Origin: Anoplolepis gracilipes
Lineage: Eukaryota > Arthropoda > Insecta > Hymenoptera > Formicidae
Direction of reading: 5' to 3'
Assembly: GCF_047496725.1 (NCBI RefSeq)
Contig: NC_132972.1
Span: forward strand, 2,472,001-2,536,000
Length of the DNA stretch: 64,000 bases
The notes under the pieces are model-generated. The model saw only the letters and a list, made by a program, of their open reading frames with translations, made no database searches and was not told the origin of the DNA. The position numbers were made by a program, and so were the translations under genes. Positions 1 through 11,352 of this stretch are shown piece by piece; position 1 is the first letter of the stretch, and the number at the start of each line of letters is the position of its first letter.

Positions 1-621
1 AAAAAAATAAATAACTAGTTTTTAAGATAAATAACATAAATAACTAGTTTTTATATAATGATGTTTATAACAAAAAATACGTACTTTTGTCCCTGGTATA
101 AAATTAATAGTTTTTGTTCCAGCATGAATAACAGTTTTTATTATGTATTCTTTGTCACTCATGATGACCTTTATATCTAGACAAATAGTCAAGTCAATAA
201 ATATTTTGTTTTTATATATCTTATATCATTTATATTGAACAATGATGAAGAAATTAAGGAAAAATATCTGACAAGATAAAATAAAAATTTTTTTCTTGGT
301 ATCCTACCTTTTCATAAAATAACTATCAGGATACAAGATATTACACCACTTTGATATTCATAACGATATATATATGTAGAGTGATATAAATTATATATAC
401 ATGTGTAAACATATTTTGAACATAATTACTGACTTATATAGGGGTATATTGAGGAAAATATATCAAATATATAAAAATCAAGTCGAACCAAGGTCCTCTA
501 CTTATTTTGTTTTCCGGACGACTAGGTTTATTTTATTATATACTATATTTATTTAAAAATATGTTTCTACGCTTTTAGCCACCATCATGTAATGCACACA
601 CATCTGCACCATCAATATATA
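1..621. other. AT-rich intergenic sequence, no gene seen
   Basis: Very AT-rich sequence with stop codons in all frames. I see no splice-consistent coding stretch and no RNA gene. It runs up to the TA dinucleotide that flanks the foldback element on its right. Confidence 0.6.
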
Positions 622-1101
622 CAGGGTGTCCCAGAACAACCTTCCGTCCGTAAAATGACGTACTCCTGACACAATTCTAAGACAATTTTTCCTTTACCAA
701 AATTTGATTTAAAGCGTAGTTTTTGAGTTATAAGCGAAAATAGTTAGCAAATCACGCGTCGAGTATAGAAGGCAGCCAGGAGCGGCGCGGCGCATCACGA
801 GCACGGGCGCAGCTGACCGTCCGACGAGTGATTACCGTCGCATGAGTCAAAATCGCTAAATATTTTATCTTATAACACAAAATTATGCTTTAAATAAAAT
901 TTTGGTAAAGAAGAAAATGCCGTATAATTACGTCAGGAATAAGTGTTCCTTAAAATAACGTCGGACGCTGCGATCAGCTGATTGCTATACGCGATGTGTC
1001 TGTCAGCTGAGCTGGAAAATCAATATATCGATCGGCCTGAAGTCTTCGACGACAATGTCGATGACAATCGAAGGAGCGTCGCCGTCGCGGAGACGGTTAT
1101 T

Positions 1102-1139
<38 letters not shown>

Positions 1140-1727
1140 ACTTACACTCACTCACTCACTCACTCACTCACTCACTTACTCACTCACTCACACTCACTCA
1201 CTCACACTCACTCACTCACTCACTCACTCACTCACTCACACTCACTCACTCACTCACTCACTCACTTACTCACTCACTCACTCACTCACTCACTCACTCA
1301 CTCACTCACTCACTCTGTCCCTTTCTTTTACACACACACTCAGCCGTACACTCATCGCGTGTAGCAATCAGCTGATCGTAGCGTCCGACGTTATTTTAAG
1401 GAACATTTCTTCCTGACGTAATTTTACGACATTTTCTTCTTTACCAAAATTTTATTTAAAGCATAATTTTGTGTTATAAGATAAAATAGTTAGCGATTTT
1501 GACTCATGCGGCGGTAATCACTCGTCGGACAGTCAGCTGCACCCGCACTTGCGGTGCGCCGCGCCGCTCCTGGCTGTCTTTTATACTCGACGCGTGATTT
1601 GCTAACTATTTTCGCTTATAACTCAAAAACTACGCTTTAAATCAAATTTTGATAAAGGAAAAATTATCTTAGAATTGTGTCAGGAGTTCGTCATTTTACG
1701 GATGGAAGGTTGTTCTGGGACACCCTG
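622..1727. mobile_element. Foldback (long terminal inverted repeat) transposable element with microsatellite core
   Basis: The ends CAGGGTGTCCCAGAACAACC and its reverse complement face each other and are bounded on both sides by TA. The two arms (about 622-1010 and 1338-1727) are reverse complements with scattered substitutions over nearly 390 bp. The core is a (TC)n tract followed by a (CTCA)n array. No transposase frame is present, so the element is non-autonomous. The TA flanks fit a Tc1/mariner-like target preference, but the flanking DNA is itself TA-rich, so this is weak evidence. The open frames across the core, rich in Ser-Leu-Thr-His, are only translated microsatellite. Confidence 0.85.
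1102..1314. repeat. (TC)n followed by (CTCA)n microsatellite
   Basis: A CT-dinucleotide run of about 35 bp changes into a long CTCA tetranucleotide array with occasional CTTA and ACTC interruptions. It forms the loop of the foldback element. Confidence 0.9.
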
Positions 1728-1851
1728 TATATATATATATGTATTACTCATTTTTTTTTACCGCGCGGCAGCAAATAAGAGATCTGTAGTTTTTTATCGA
1801 CAAAATTATAATAGAGACCTTTCTTATATTTATCACGATTCATGTCAGTCT

Positions 1852-2003
1852 AAAGGCCGCAGCACACACTTTTTCATGACGCATAACACAAATGCATAAG
1901 AAGACTGATTGGTCTATAAGCACATACATAAGGAATTCAACCAATCGAATTTTTTATGTATATTATGCATAATGCATTACACAAAAGTATGTGCTGCGGC
2001 CTT
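1852..2003. mobile_element. Short MITE with AAGGCCGCAGCACA termini
   Basis: About 152 bp flanked by inverted AAGGCCGCAGCACA ends, with weaker pairing just inside (ACACTTTT against AAAAGTAT). No coding capacity. It lies only about 125 bp from the large foldback element. No clear target duplication was found, so the superfamily is not assigned. Confidence 0.65.
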
Positions 2004-2957
2004 ATCTCTTTCTCTTCTCTGGCGCGCTATATCTAAAAATATTTTATATATTATACGACTAATTTAAATTTTAAAAATACAAAAAAAATTTCTAGTTATA
2101 AGTAAAAAAAATTTTTTAATTATTATAATTATATATTACGAATTTTACGATGACTTAATATTTTATTAGATGGTACATTTACATAATATATTATATATGT
2201 TGTCAAAAAAAAGATATCAAACTCATAAAAAGTTACGTTTTCTGGAAAAAATGTCTATCTTATTTTAAACTAAAAAAAAAATTACATATCTTCATTATAG
2301 GACTTACGTATCACAGTTTCATAATATTTTATAATTAAGACCGACACACATGTCTGTGCTGCATAAACGTGAGCAACTGACGTATATATACGTAAAAAAA
2401 CGTTGTTTTATTAATTTTTCACATACAGTGACGCACTTACCATCACATTCAAAACTGATGAATTTTATAACATTCAGGATATAAACTATATATAAGACTC
2501 AACGTGTCGTAGACCCAGACAGTCTTTATTTGACAGTATTCAAAGAAATATATGTGTAGTTTTTATTTGTGACAAAACAATAAGAGGTAATATATATACA
2601 GTATAAAGTGATAAAAGTTTAATGTTTTGACATTGTAAATTTCGACATCGTTACTGACACAGTGTTGAGTGCTAACAACGTATATATAGTGTGTAATATA
2701 AATGAAATTTTACTTGTATCCGAACAAACTTTCTCCTTCCTTTTTTTTTCTCCAAGAAAGACATGCATGCGTACTTTTAGAAAAATAGAAATACCAGATC
2801 TATGTAGTAACACCAGAGTGCAACACACCCTGAACATCTTATAAGAAAAGGAAAATACAAGAAAGGACACGTGTTTTTAGAAATAGAAGGGTTTCGATTG
2901 CACACGTTAAATTAAGGTAAATATTTTTAAGATATATTATATATTTTAAATATATTA
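2004..2957. other. AT-rich intergenic sequence, no gene seen
   Basis: Homopolymer-rich intergenic DNA. The short open frames on either strand at about 2.6-2.9 kb lack good starts, splice context or recognisable composition. Confidence 0.5.
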
Positions 2958-3073
2958 TTTTTTTTACACATGCAAAAATACAGTAAAGATATATTTAAAT
3001 ATTTATATATATATAAAGTAATTTTTCTTTTTTTAAATATATCTTTACTGTATTTTTGCATGTGTAAAAAAAA
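2958..3073. repeat. Perfect 42-bp inverted repeat
   Basis: The arms 2958-2999 and 3032-3073 are exact reverse complements over 42 bp, with a 32-bp TA-rich spacer. The core of the arm reads ACACATGCAAAAATACAG. The perfect match suggests a recent event or a small palindromic MITE. Confidence 0.85.
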
Positions 3074-3404
3074 TTTGAATCAATTCCAAAAATTTTTCGT
3101 TTTCATATGCATTTAGAAAATCACTTTCTAATAAAAAAGACGCAATATACTTCGTTTCTTAATTAAATACCTAACTGATTCATGTATTTCTGTAAGTACT
3201 TGCTCTATATGCAAATATATCCATTTAAATTACTGAATCACTTCCTTCCCTTTCCTGCTCGAAACGAGCACAGCTGTTCTCCAATGACGTAACTCATTTC
3301 GAAAAGAATATATGTAGTTCTAAAAAGGTAATCCCACCATTCTTTATCATAGACCTTTTGCTTAGTAAGGGTATGACACAATAGATAATCATCCCCACCA
3401 TGTG

Positions 3405-3749
3405 TATAAAATGAGGAACGAGGGCAACATCATTTGATCTTTGCCTAAATCGACAGCATTTTATTTCGATTTATTGTAAGATAAAAGATACGTTTCATTG
3501 ACCTTATAAAAATGCAAACAAATGTACGATTCGAAAGGTTAAATAAATATGATTGATTAGTCAGACGACTCAAAACATTTGTGACAGTTGTTTGTAGACA
3601 GTGCTCTGAAATACTTTTTCTATTAAACATATATATATTTATATATATATATATACATAGTCTGATATATTTATATATAAATTCATTGCGTTTGATTGCG
3701 AAAAGGTAGACAGGATAAAAGTATTTTTTCTAAATAGATTCAACGTGAG
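3405..3749 (+). promoter_or_regulatory. Putative core promoter and 5' untranslated exon of the SERHL-like gene
   Basis: A TATAAAA box at 3405-3411 would place transcription start near 3435. A plausible donor (GAG|gtgagtt) lies at 3749/3750. It pairs with an acceptor (ctttacag) ending at 3882, just upstream of the initiator codon at 3941. This is inferred from consensus sites only; there is no transcript evidence. Confidence 0.35.
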
Positions 3750-3940
3750 GTGAGTTTAAAAAAAAATCGATGACAACATTCTGTTGCATATATTTTTAAA
3801 ATTTATAATTTTCTGAATAAATTATTCCTACAGTATTACCTAATCTTTCAACAGATACTATGAATATGATTTTTCTTTACAGACTCGCTGAAACGTTTGG
3901 AGCGAGAACAAGTTGAAATTAAAAAGTTTTAAACACCGAA

Positions 3941-6317
3941 ATGGAGCCTGCAAAAAATAATCCTGTTGACAATGTGAATGGATACAATAAGGAAGGTTAG
4001 TTGTTAAATGCTATTTTCAACATCATGTATATCTACAGATTTTTATAATTATTATATAATTATTATACAATTAAATATCCTCTCTTACAGATACCACAGA
4101 GGTTCAGATACCAATGCCATGGGGCTACATTAATGGTCAGTTACAGTAAAGATTGCATCTAATATTTCTTAATCATTTCTTACTTCATTATCAAACTACA
4201 TTAACATATTGAATTTAGAACAATCGGTTATGTATTGTGCAATATGTAGAGACAAAATTATATGTTTGGAAAGAGATATTCAAAACAGTATTGTAACATG
4301 TAGTACTACGGGATGTCCTAGTTTGTATCAAACGCTTCAAGTTTGCATATATTGAATACAACATATTAGTAAATTTATTGGTAAATTTAGGAAAATGGTG
4401 GGGACCAACAGATGAAGAGCCTATAGTAGCGATACATGGTTGGCAAGACAATTCAGGAACTTTTGACAACTTGATACCATTATTACCATCAAACATAGCT
4501 GTACTGAGTATAGACCTCCCTGGTCACGGTTTTTCTTCTCACCTACTTCATGGACAATTCTACTATGTATTTTGGGATGGGGTTATCATACTACGTAGAA
4601 TTATTAAATATTACAAGTGGAACAAGGTTAGCTAGCAATGTTATACAACGATTTAAATCTTTATTTTTATAGTTAAGTATGTACATAGAAATAATATTAG
4701 ACATATGATAGCATAGCTTTATATGCTTTGTTTTAAATTATAATATACCAGCTAATCTATGAAGTATATGTAAAATATATTATTTAGTTTTTGATTATTT
4801 GATATATGCATAGTTTTAATTTGAATATTAGCATTTCTAGGGTGATATCTTAGCTTTGAACTGCAACACATTATTCACTATTTAATATTCACATTGCATT
4901 ATCATATTACTTTAACTATCATAATTATTATTAATATATTTTAAAAAGGTTGACTGTTATACATATATGCTGACTATTACATATATATATCATAAAACAT
5001 ATATTTCTAAACGCGATTACAATATATATATATAAATTATTTAAAATATATACTATAGACTGTAGAAGAAAATATCGTTGTACAACTATGTATTGTGTTA
5101 TGTGTTGAGTCCCCAGTATAAAGGATAAAGAAATTCTTTAAATTCAGCTGTAACTTTGTTACATTTTCAAAAATGTTAGATGACTAAATAATTTTTCTTT
5201 TTTTAACAAATTTTTACAGATTTGTAACAGAAAGATGCGTTCCTTTTGATAAAAAAAATGTTGTAAATTAAAAGCTAAATTCAAATTAAAAATTAATTTA
5301 ATTTTTGGACTCTTACCTGTAGGCAAATGGTGGGGCCCTAAAGAGTTCCAACCGATAGTGGCACTGCATGGTCATCAGGATAATGCAGGTTCTTTTGATA
5401 CATTAATGCCATTGATGCCTGATGATATTTCTATTCTTTGCTTGGATATGCCAGGACATGGTTTATCTTCGCATTATCCAAAGAATCAATTCTATTATGT
5501 CTATTACGATGGTGTTATATTCCTTCGTAAAGTTATTAAATATTTCAAGTGGGAGAAGGTTAGCAAATAGATAAATTTACCCACATTCTTGCACAATTGA
5601 TCAATTTATTATTGACTAATTAAATAATTTGATATTAAAAAATCTATCCAATAATATCACAGTTACATGTTCTCACAAATATTTAACAGTCACCCTTGCA
5701 CTTGTGTGGCATTTATATTGTGTTGCATTCAAGCACATGATAATCAATATTTGTTATAAATATGATTTATATTAATGTGAATATTTTAATGTATAACATG
5801 TGTTTCTTAATATGAATTTAAAAATTATTTTATATACGTATATATGTTTTAAATGTATACAAGCTTATTGTTATTTATATGTATTATGAAAATAGGTAAA
5901 ACTGCTTGGCCATTCGTTGGGTGGTGCTATAGCATTTCTGTACGCAGCATCATATCCAGATGAAGTCGAGTTTATCATAAGTTTGGATATTGCTAGTCCA
6001 AATGTAAGGCATGTTGCAAAAACAACTGCAATTACAGGAACCTGTATTGACAAATTTCTGAAATATGAGTCGTCAACGTTGGACGATGCACCGAATTATG
6101 AATACAACGAAATGATTGACATAGTAGAAAAGGCATATGATGGTTCCATAACGAAAGAAGGAGCAGAGATATTAATGAAACGTGGCATGCAACCGACATA
6201 CACAAAGGGCAAATATTATTTTTCCCGTGACCCAAAATTAAAGGTATAAGCATTTATTCATTACACAGTATGTTATGTAATAAATACACTTGTTTATATG
6301 ATTCTAAAAATAGTGAA

Positions 6318-6387
<70 letters not shown>

Positions 6388-6668
6388 CACTAAGATTATT
6401 TATATTATTTTTTTAGGTTTCCATTTTGGGCATGTTCTCTCTAGATTTAGTACTTGCGTATGCATCTCGTATAAAATGCGCTTACCTCAACATTCGTGCT
6501 ATTCCCGGGCTAAAACTTGACCAACCCGAAACTTATCAGCAAGTACTAGATGTCATAAAATTGACGGCTAGAAAATTTGAGTATCACGAAGTGAAAGGTA
6601 CCCATCACGTGCATTTGATTGAACCTGAAAAGGTTGCGCCTATAATCATAAAGTTTCTAGAAATTTAA
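3941..6668 (+). CDS. SERHL: SERHL-like serine hydrolase (alpha/beta-hydrolase fold)
   Basis: Exons: 3941-3995, 4091-4135, then either 4391-4626 or 5323-5558, then 5896-6243 and 6417-6668. The product is 311 aa with either alternative exon, close to the usual length of SERHL/kraken-type hydrolases. Landmarks in order: a PWGYINGKWWGP start typical of the family; an oxyanion-hole HGW(H)QDN segment; a (I/L)D(L/M)PGHG strand-turn; the nucleophile elbow GHSLGG at the start of the exon at 5896, whose Ser is the likely catalytic residue; and a C-terminal GTHHVH that supplies the catalytic His. The acid residue is not obvious by eye. All junctions are GT-AG and phase-consistent (1, 1, 0, 0). The substrate is not known. 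A possible poly(A) signal lies near 6889. A (TA)n tract sits in the last intron. Confidence 0.9.
4391..4626 (+). other. Alternative exon 3a of the SERHL-like hydrolase
   Basis: A 236-nt exon entered in phase 1 and left in phase 0. It encodes GKWWGPTDEEPIVAIHGWQD and continues to KYYKWNK. Acceptor is aaatttag|g and donor is AAG|gttagc. It carries the oxyanion-hole HGWQDN and the IDLPGHG turn. It is homologous along its whole length to the exon at 5323-5558. Confidence 0.85.
5323..5558 (+). other. Alternative exon 3b of the SERHL-like hydrolase
   Basis: Exactly the same length (236 nt), phases and donor context (AAG|gttagc) as exon 3a. By my count about 49 of 79 residues are identical to 3a. 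Differences include HGHQDN in place of HGWQDN, LDMPGHG in place of IDLPGHG, and a changed stretch after the PGHG turn (SSHYPKN against SSHLLHG). Because 236 is not a multiple of three, using both copies or neither would shift the frame. Confidence 0.85.
6318..6382. repeat. (TA)n microsatellite in the last SERHL-like intron
   Basis: An uninterrupted TA dinucleotide run of about 65 bp lying between the last two coding exons. Confidence 0.9.
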
Positions 6669-8775
6669 TAATATTATTTAATTATTAGTGGATGTGGTTA
6701 CTTAAGAGTAAAATTTTACTATTAGATAATCATTATTAAAATCTTTTAAATCTAAATTATTACTAGAAAAATTCATATTTCTATTCAATGCACATATACT
6801 TTGCACCAACATATAAGTGAATTCATTTAAAAATGCCTTTACAATATCTATTAATAATATTGATAAGTAGCGAGTTTATAGAATAATTGAATAAATAAAC
6901 TCATTATGTTGCTCTGCTATATGGAAAAAAGTGTTTTAAAAAAAATTAATGCTGTGATAAGAAATAGAAAGTTTTACATGTAGATGCGGAACAAAAGACA
7001 TCGAAATATGTTTATTATAAATTTTAAACTAATTTCTTTAAGGCAAAAGTCTTTGTCCATGTTAATGTCGCTTTTACATTGTAATTAATAAATAAATAAT
7101 TGTAACTATTTATGTAGTTAATTTCATTAAAAGAATGAATTTTATTTTTTAAGAATTAACTAATGTGTCAATAAGATCCACTTATGTTGGATTTTATCAC
7201 AATTATTATTGTTACATTCTTGTACTTATATGTATAATCATTCATATCATCTTTAGTTTATTGCTTTATGTATAACGTGTGCATATATAAATTGTTAAAT
7301 AGAAAAATGTTAGAAGAAACTTTTTTATATTATATTAATATATCCATAATATATCCATAAAAAAATACATGTTTCCAAAAGTTTCAATATTGATTATATG
7401 TTTTTAAATCATTATTTTATTATGCTTCTATCATTTATTGTTATTTATTAGTAACGTGCTCTCCATTGAGAGTTATATAAGTATGCAATTAAACTGGATC
7501 AGGAAATGGGTTTTTTTTTTAGGATTCGTATGATTTAAATTGTTGTACATAGCACTTTGGAACCTTTTATTTTCTAGAGTGCACACAATGTCTTGTTAAT
7601 GTTAGCCGAAAAGAATATTGATATAAAATATGAAAATAATAAAAAAATGCGCGGAATTTTTTATATAAAAAGTGACAATATAATTAAAAAACCTAAAGCC
7701 CTATCAAGTAATAAAATGTAAGAAAAAATGATTAGTCAAAAATAAACATCAGATAAAAAAACCTAATCATTAACCTGGTTTTACACACGGTTTTACATGA
7801 TTATGCACAAACTATGCAATTTATAATGAAGATTAACGCGCTAAAAAATTTGTAAATATTGTAATTAAATTAAAAAAAAAAAAAATAATTTTATTAAATT
7901 ATTAAAGAAAAGTATTTAAGTAGAATACAGAGTTGAGTAGAAATTTAATTATTTTAAAAAAATATAGACCTTAGATGTTGGGTCATTTTTATAATCAAGG
8001 ACAAACGTACATGTGATATTCCTATTTTTATCTTTTGTTCCCTTTTTTCTTTTGTGTCCTTTTTTCCATATGTAATAATAAATTTGTATAAAAAAATGAA
8101 GTTTTTGCTATAAATAATTAAAGTATAAATAAAAATTAAAAAAATAATATATGCAATAGATACATATCTCATTTAGTCTACATTGTATGTCGAGGACATA
8201 CAAAAAACATTTCAATGATACACGCGTCTATTATTCAGTGAACGACAGCGGTAGCGATAACGCATCAATGTCCAACAGTTAGGTAGACAAATGCAACAAA
8301 CTTGCATGTTATACTGGTAGCTTATGCAATCGGACAACGATAAATATAGTGAAACGCGATATTCTCTATCAATCCCATAAAGTAAACTTCTTCAGTAGTC
8401 TAAAGGCGTGATCTACAACGTTCTAGATAGATAAATTTAATATGTCATAAAATATGAGAGCTGCAAAATATATTTTAGCGATGTCATCAACAAAAACTAT
8501 AAAAAAATTTTGTACAAAGATTTCAAAAACAGTTAATTTGTGATATGCATCCGTAGGGAATGCCGCGCGGGGGTCTCTGACCAAACTGTATAAAAGAAAT
8601 GGTATCCCTAAAGATAATGAGGCTGTTGATACAGATGTTTGCAGGTGTTACGATGGTTAGAGTAAAAAGTCACAACGTTATTTCGTTTATTCAGGTGCTA
8701 TGCCACGTAAAGATACAAAATTATACCTTCTCTCATTCCACGTGTGTCTCTCAGTCGTTCTAAATTTTTCGCTGT
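6669..8775. other. 3' flank of the hydrolase gene and AT-rich intergenic DNA
   Basis: It begins with the probable 3' untranslated region of the hydrolase, with several AATAAA hexamers (for example near 6889). The rest is AT-rich DNA. A short open stretch at about 8565-8668, preceded by an acceptor-like CCGTAG, could be an isolated exon, but it has no partner exon that I can find. Confidence 0.4.
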
Positions 8776-8781
8776 GCATAG

Positions 8782-8785
<4 letters not shown>

Positions 8786-8833
<48 letters not shown>
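8786..8833. repeat. (TA)n microsatellite
   Basis: A run of TA dinucleotides of about 48 bp in intergenic DNA. Confidence 0.9.
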
Positions 8834-8835
<2 letters not shown>

Positions 8836-10012
8836 GCTCACACAAAATTACTAATATTCCTCTCTAATATTTCCTTACTGGCATAAGAAGGTAAGTAAAG
8901 CACAAGGACATATGCAACTACGATAATTTGCATAAATTGCGCACTTTTACAGTTCGAAAAGTTGCACGAATACGACGTCGACAATAAAGCACGTAGTAGC
9001 AAACTGTGAATATAATCTACCAGCAAATTTAACGGTCAAAAAGTCACGCCGGTAAAATAAGTAGTCTACGAAGGTCAAGACTAAATTTGCGTTTGCCTTG
9101 CATGTAAAAGACAGAGAGATGTTGTAAAATAAATACAACTTTCCGGCTAATAATTCGCCTGGGCAACTTCTTATCGGGCAGCTACTGAATACGTGGCCGT
9201 CCTATCGTGTGTGTGCACGTTGTGCGCGCCGGTAATTATCTGCAATGATAGCGCGCGGTCACACATAGAAAATAAATATGAATATAGCATGCCTAGAAAC
9301 AGGTGGACACCGTTTGCCACTTGCCTATACTTCTCCCTTACGCATAATTCCTCGAGAAGCTCTCTCACGCGGTGCCAAATGAAAAGATCCGTCAATTTGC
9401 AAGGTATCAATACGGTAAGCTTATCGAACGATCGACACGTGGTCTTTAAAAAGTAACACATTTGCCTATATAAACGACTTTCTCGTGAGACCTTTGAACG
9501 AGTAGATTATAGTGCAAATTAGCTTCGTTAGATTTCAGTTCGTAACTCGTATTACATTGGAAAGCAAGAAATCAATTGTGCGATCACGTTCGTGTAAAGT
9601 CGATTATCTCTCATTGACATTATTACAATATTAGTGACGTGGTTTGTATCGCATGTGTGATAATTGTTCGCAAGTAACAATAATAGATTCGCGTAAGGTA
9701 CGCAAAAATTGTTACGATATATCTTTATTTTATTTGTTTGCGGTAACTCGAGATCGAAAGATTGAAAGTGCGCAAAATTACAGACCGAATTTGCGAGATT
9801 AATAATTGTGCTCACGTCTTATGGATCAGTTCTCTTGCTCTGTTCGAAGCGCCTGTTCGCAGCCGTTACATATGGATCAAACACGTGATCACTCTGATTC
9901 ATCGATCCCAACGATCAACAAACTTTTAATTTGCAAGTTTGTTCGTTCGGCTCGAGTTATCAGATTGAATAAAAAATCATCGAACATCGATCGTGTGAAA
10001 ATAATGAGCCCG
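8834..10012. other. Intergenic region with a TATA-box-like site, no gene recognised
   Basis: Less AT-rich than its flanks. A TATATAAA motif at 9467-9474 on the + strand could be a core promoter, but no coding exon was found downstream of it. The + strand frame that runs through 9806-10066 overlaps the last exon of the convergent small gene and is probably a shadow. Confidence 0.3.
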
Positions 10013-10861
10013 TCAAAACTCCATCCTTTGCGCATTTCTACGAAGATGACTCCGATAACTCGATGAAATCTGCTGCAGTTCCGCATCGGTAGGCGTGTAA
10101 GACGCGTAAGTTCTCAGACGTGCTCTAGACATCTCCAAATCCTGTCATGAAATAACACATAAGTGAACCTTGTTTAAATTATCTACTAATAAATTAGTAT
10201 ATATAATAGGTATATATTTTTAGTATATACATATATCAAACAAAATATGTTTACATATCATATTAAAATCATATTAAGTTTTTCAAACTTAAAAGTGTGT
10301 TTCAGAGATAATGCATACTCATAAATATTTTTACGATATACTTTCAATTTCGGTTAATGTAACAAAATAATAAATAGCTGAGTAAGTCAGTTTAACAAAG
10401 AATTATTAGTAAAATTAATAGATTACAAATGACTGGAACTATATATCTGATACACTTTACATCTTTTGTAAATTTAAAATTTTGTTCAATCTTCTTAAAG
10501 AATTTTTCCTTCATACGCATCTTTCCATATAAAATATACATATATACTATAGCAAACCTTTAGAAGTGTCTGATTACGAATGTGAGATTTTTCCAAATTT
10601 ATAAGGGGATTTGTCGACGAGTTAGAAATTCTGGAAACATCCTTATTACGAATTTCACGACGCAATTTATTACTGTAAAGTAAAGTAAAAAATAATGTTA
10701 CTTGTGAAAAAGTACATATACATATGTTATCTATAACATATTAGCAAATATTATATTTCAATATATAAATACCGTTCTTCTATTTCTTGTTCAAATTGTT
10801 GTTCTTTTTGCAGGTACTCATCGAAAACACTTTTAATATCAATATCGCTGTGCCTTGCCAT
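10013..10861 (-). CDS. Small coiled-coil protein, 110 aa, weakly similar to centrosomal kizuna/CEP15 helices
   Basis: Three minus-strand exons join in phase: 10861-10773 (ATG), 10672-10558 and 10141-10013 (TGA). The protein starts MARHSDIDIKSVFDEYLQKE and is a charged helix rich in Glu, Gln, Lys and Arg (residues 10-45, likely coiled coil). A segment IRNQTLLKDLEMSRARL and a Gln/Arg-rich tail ending RMEF follow. All splice sites are GT-AG. The pattern of K-x-H-x-RNQ-x-LLKD-(I/L)E resembles helices of the small centrosomal proteins kizuna and CEP15. That resemblance comes from memory and is weak. The gene lies tail-side of TRAPPC11 on the same strand. It is real as a splice-consistent reading frame, but its function is unknown. 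Confidence 0.6.
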
Positions 10862-11352
10862 TTCGTGGAATTATTATGGTTCGGTACGAATAAAATTATC
10901 CCTATCCACTAATAACTAATATTTTTACAATTATAAAATTAAAAGAAATAAAGAATAGAAAGAAGGTATTTCATGTTTATATGTATACCGAATGTATCAT
11001 AGATTGTATGGTTACTACGGTAACGTAATACTCATAAAAACGATCGATATTTACGTATGAATTATGGCGCGTATAGCAATATAATCGTTACCATTTAATA
11101 GTAATTATTAAAAAAAATCTACTATATTGTAATCTTAAAATATTTAAAGTTAAATAAAATAATTTAAATAAGTTATATATTCAACAGATATATATGTATA
11201 TATATATTCATGGCTCTAATAAATGTAATATACATGTCATCTTGTTTAATTGTTCGTGCAATGTATGCTTAATTTTATAATGCAGTTTGATTGAAAAGAT
11301 ATTTCTTTCTAAAAAAATAACATATATGTATATATTCCAGTAACGAATTTGC

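Noticed and set aside
1138..1314. Regular short repeats that could suggest a CRISPR array
   Set aside because: They are a simple tetranucleotide array without spacers, in a eukaryotic genome.
982..1416. A 144-codon frame rich in Ser-Leu-Thr-His
   Set aside because: It is translated (TC)n and (CTCA)n microsatellite inside a foldback element, not a protein.
9806..10066. A + strand frame of 86 codons
   Set aside because: It overlaps the last exon of the splice-consistent minus-strand gene, and its composition looks like a shadow.
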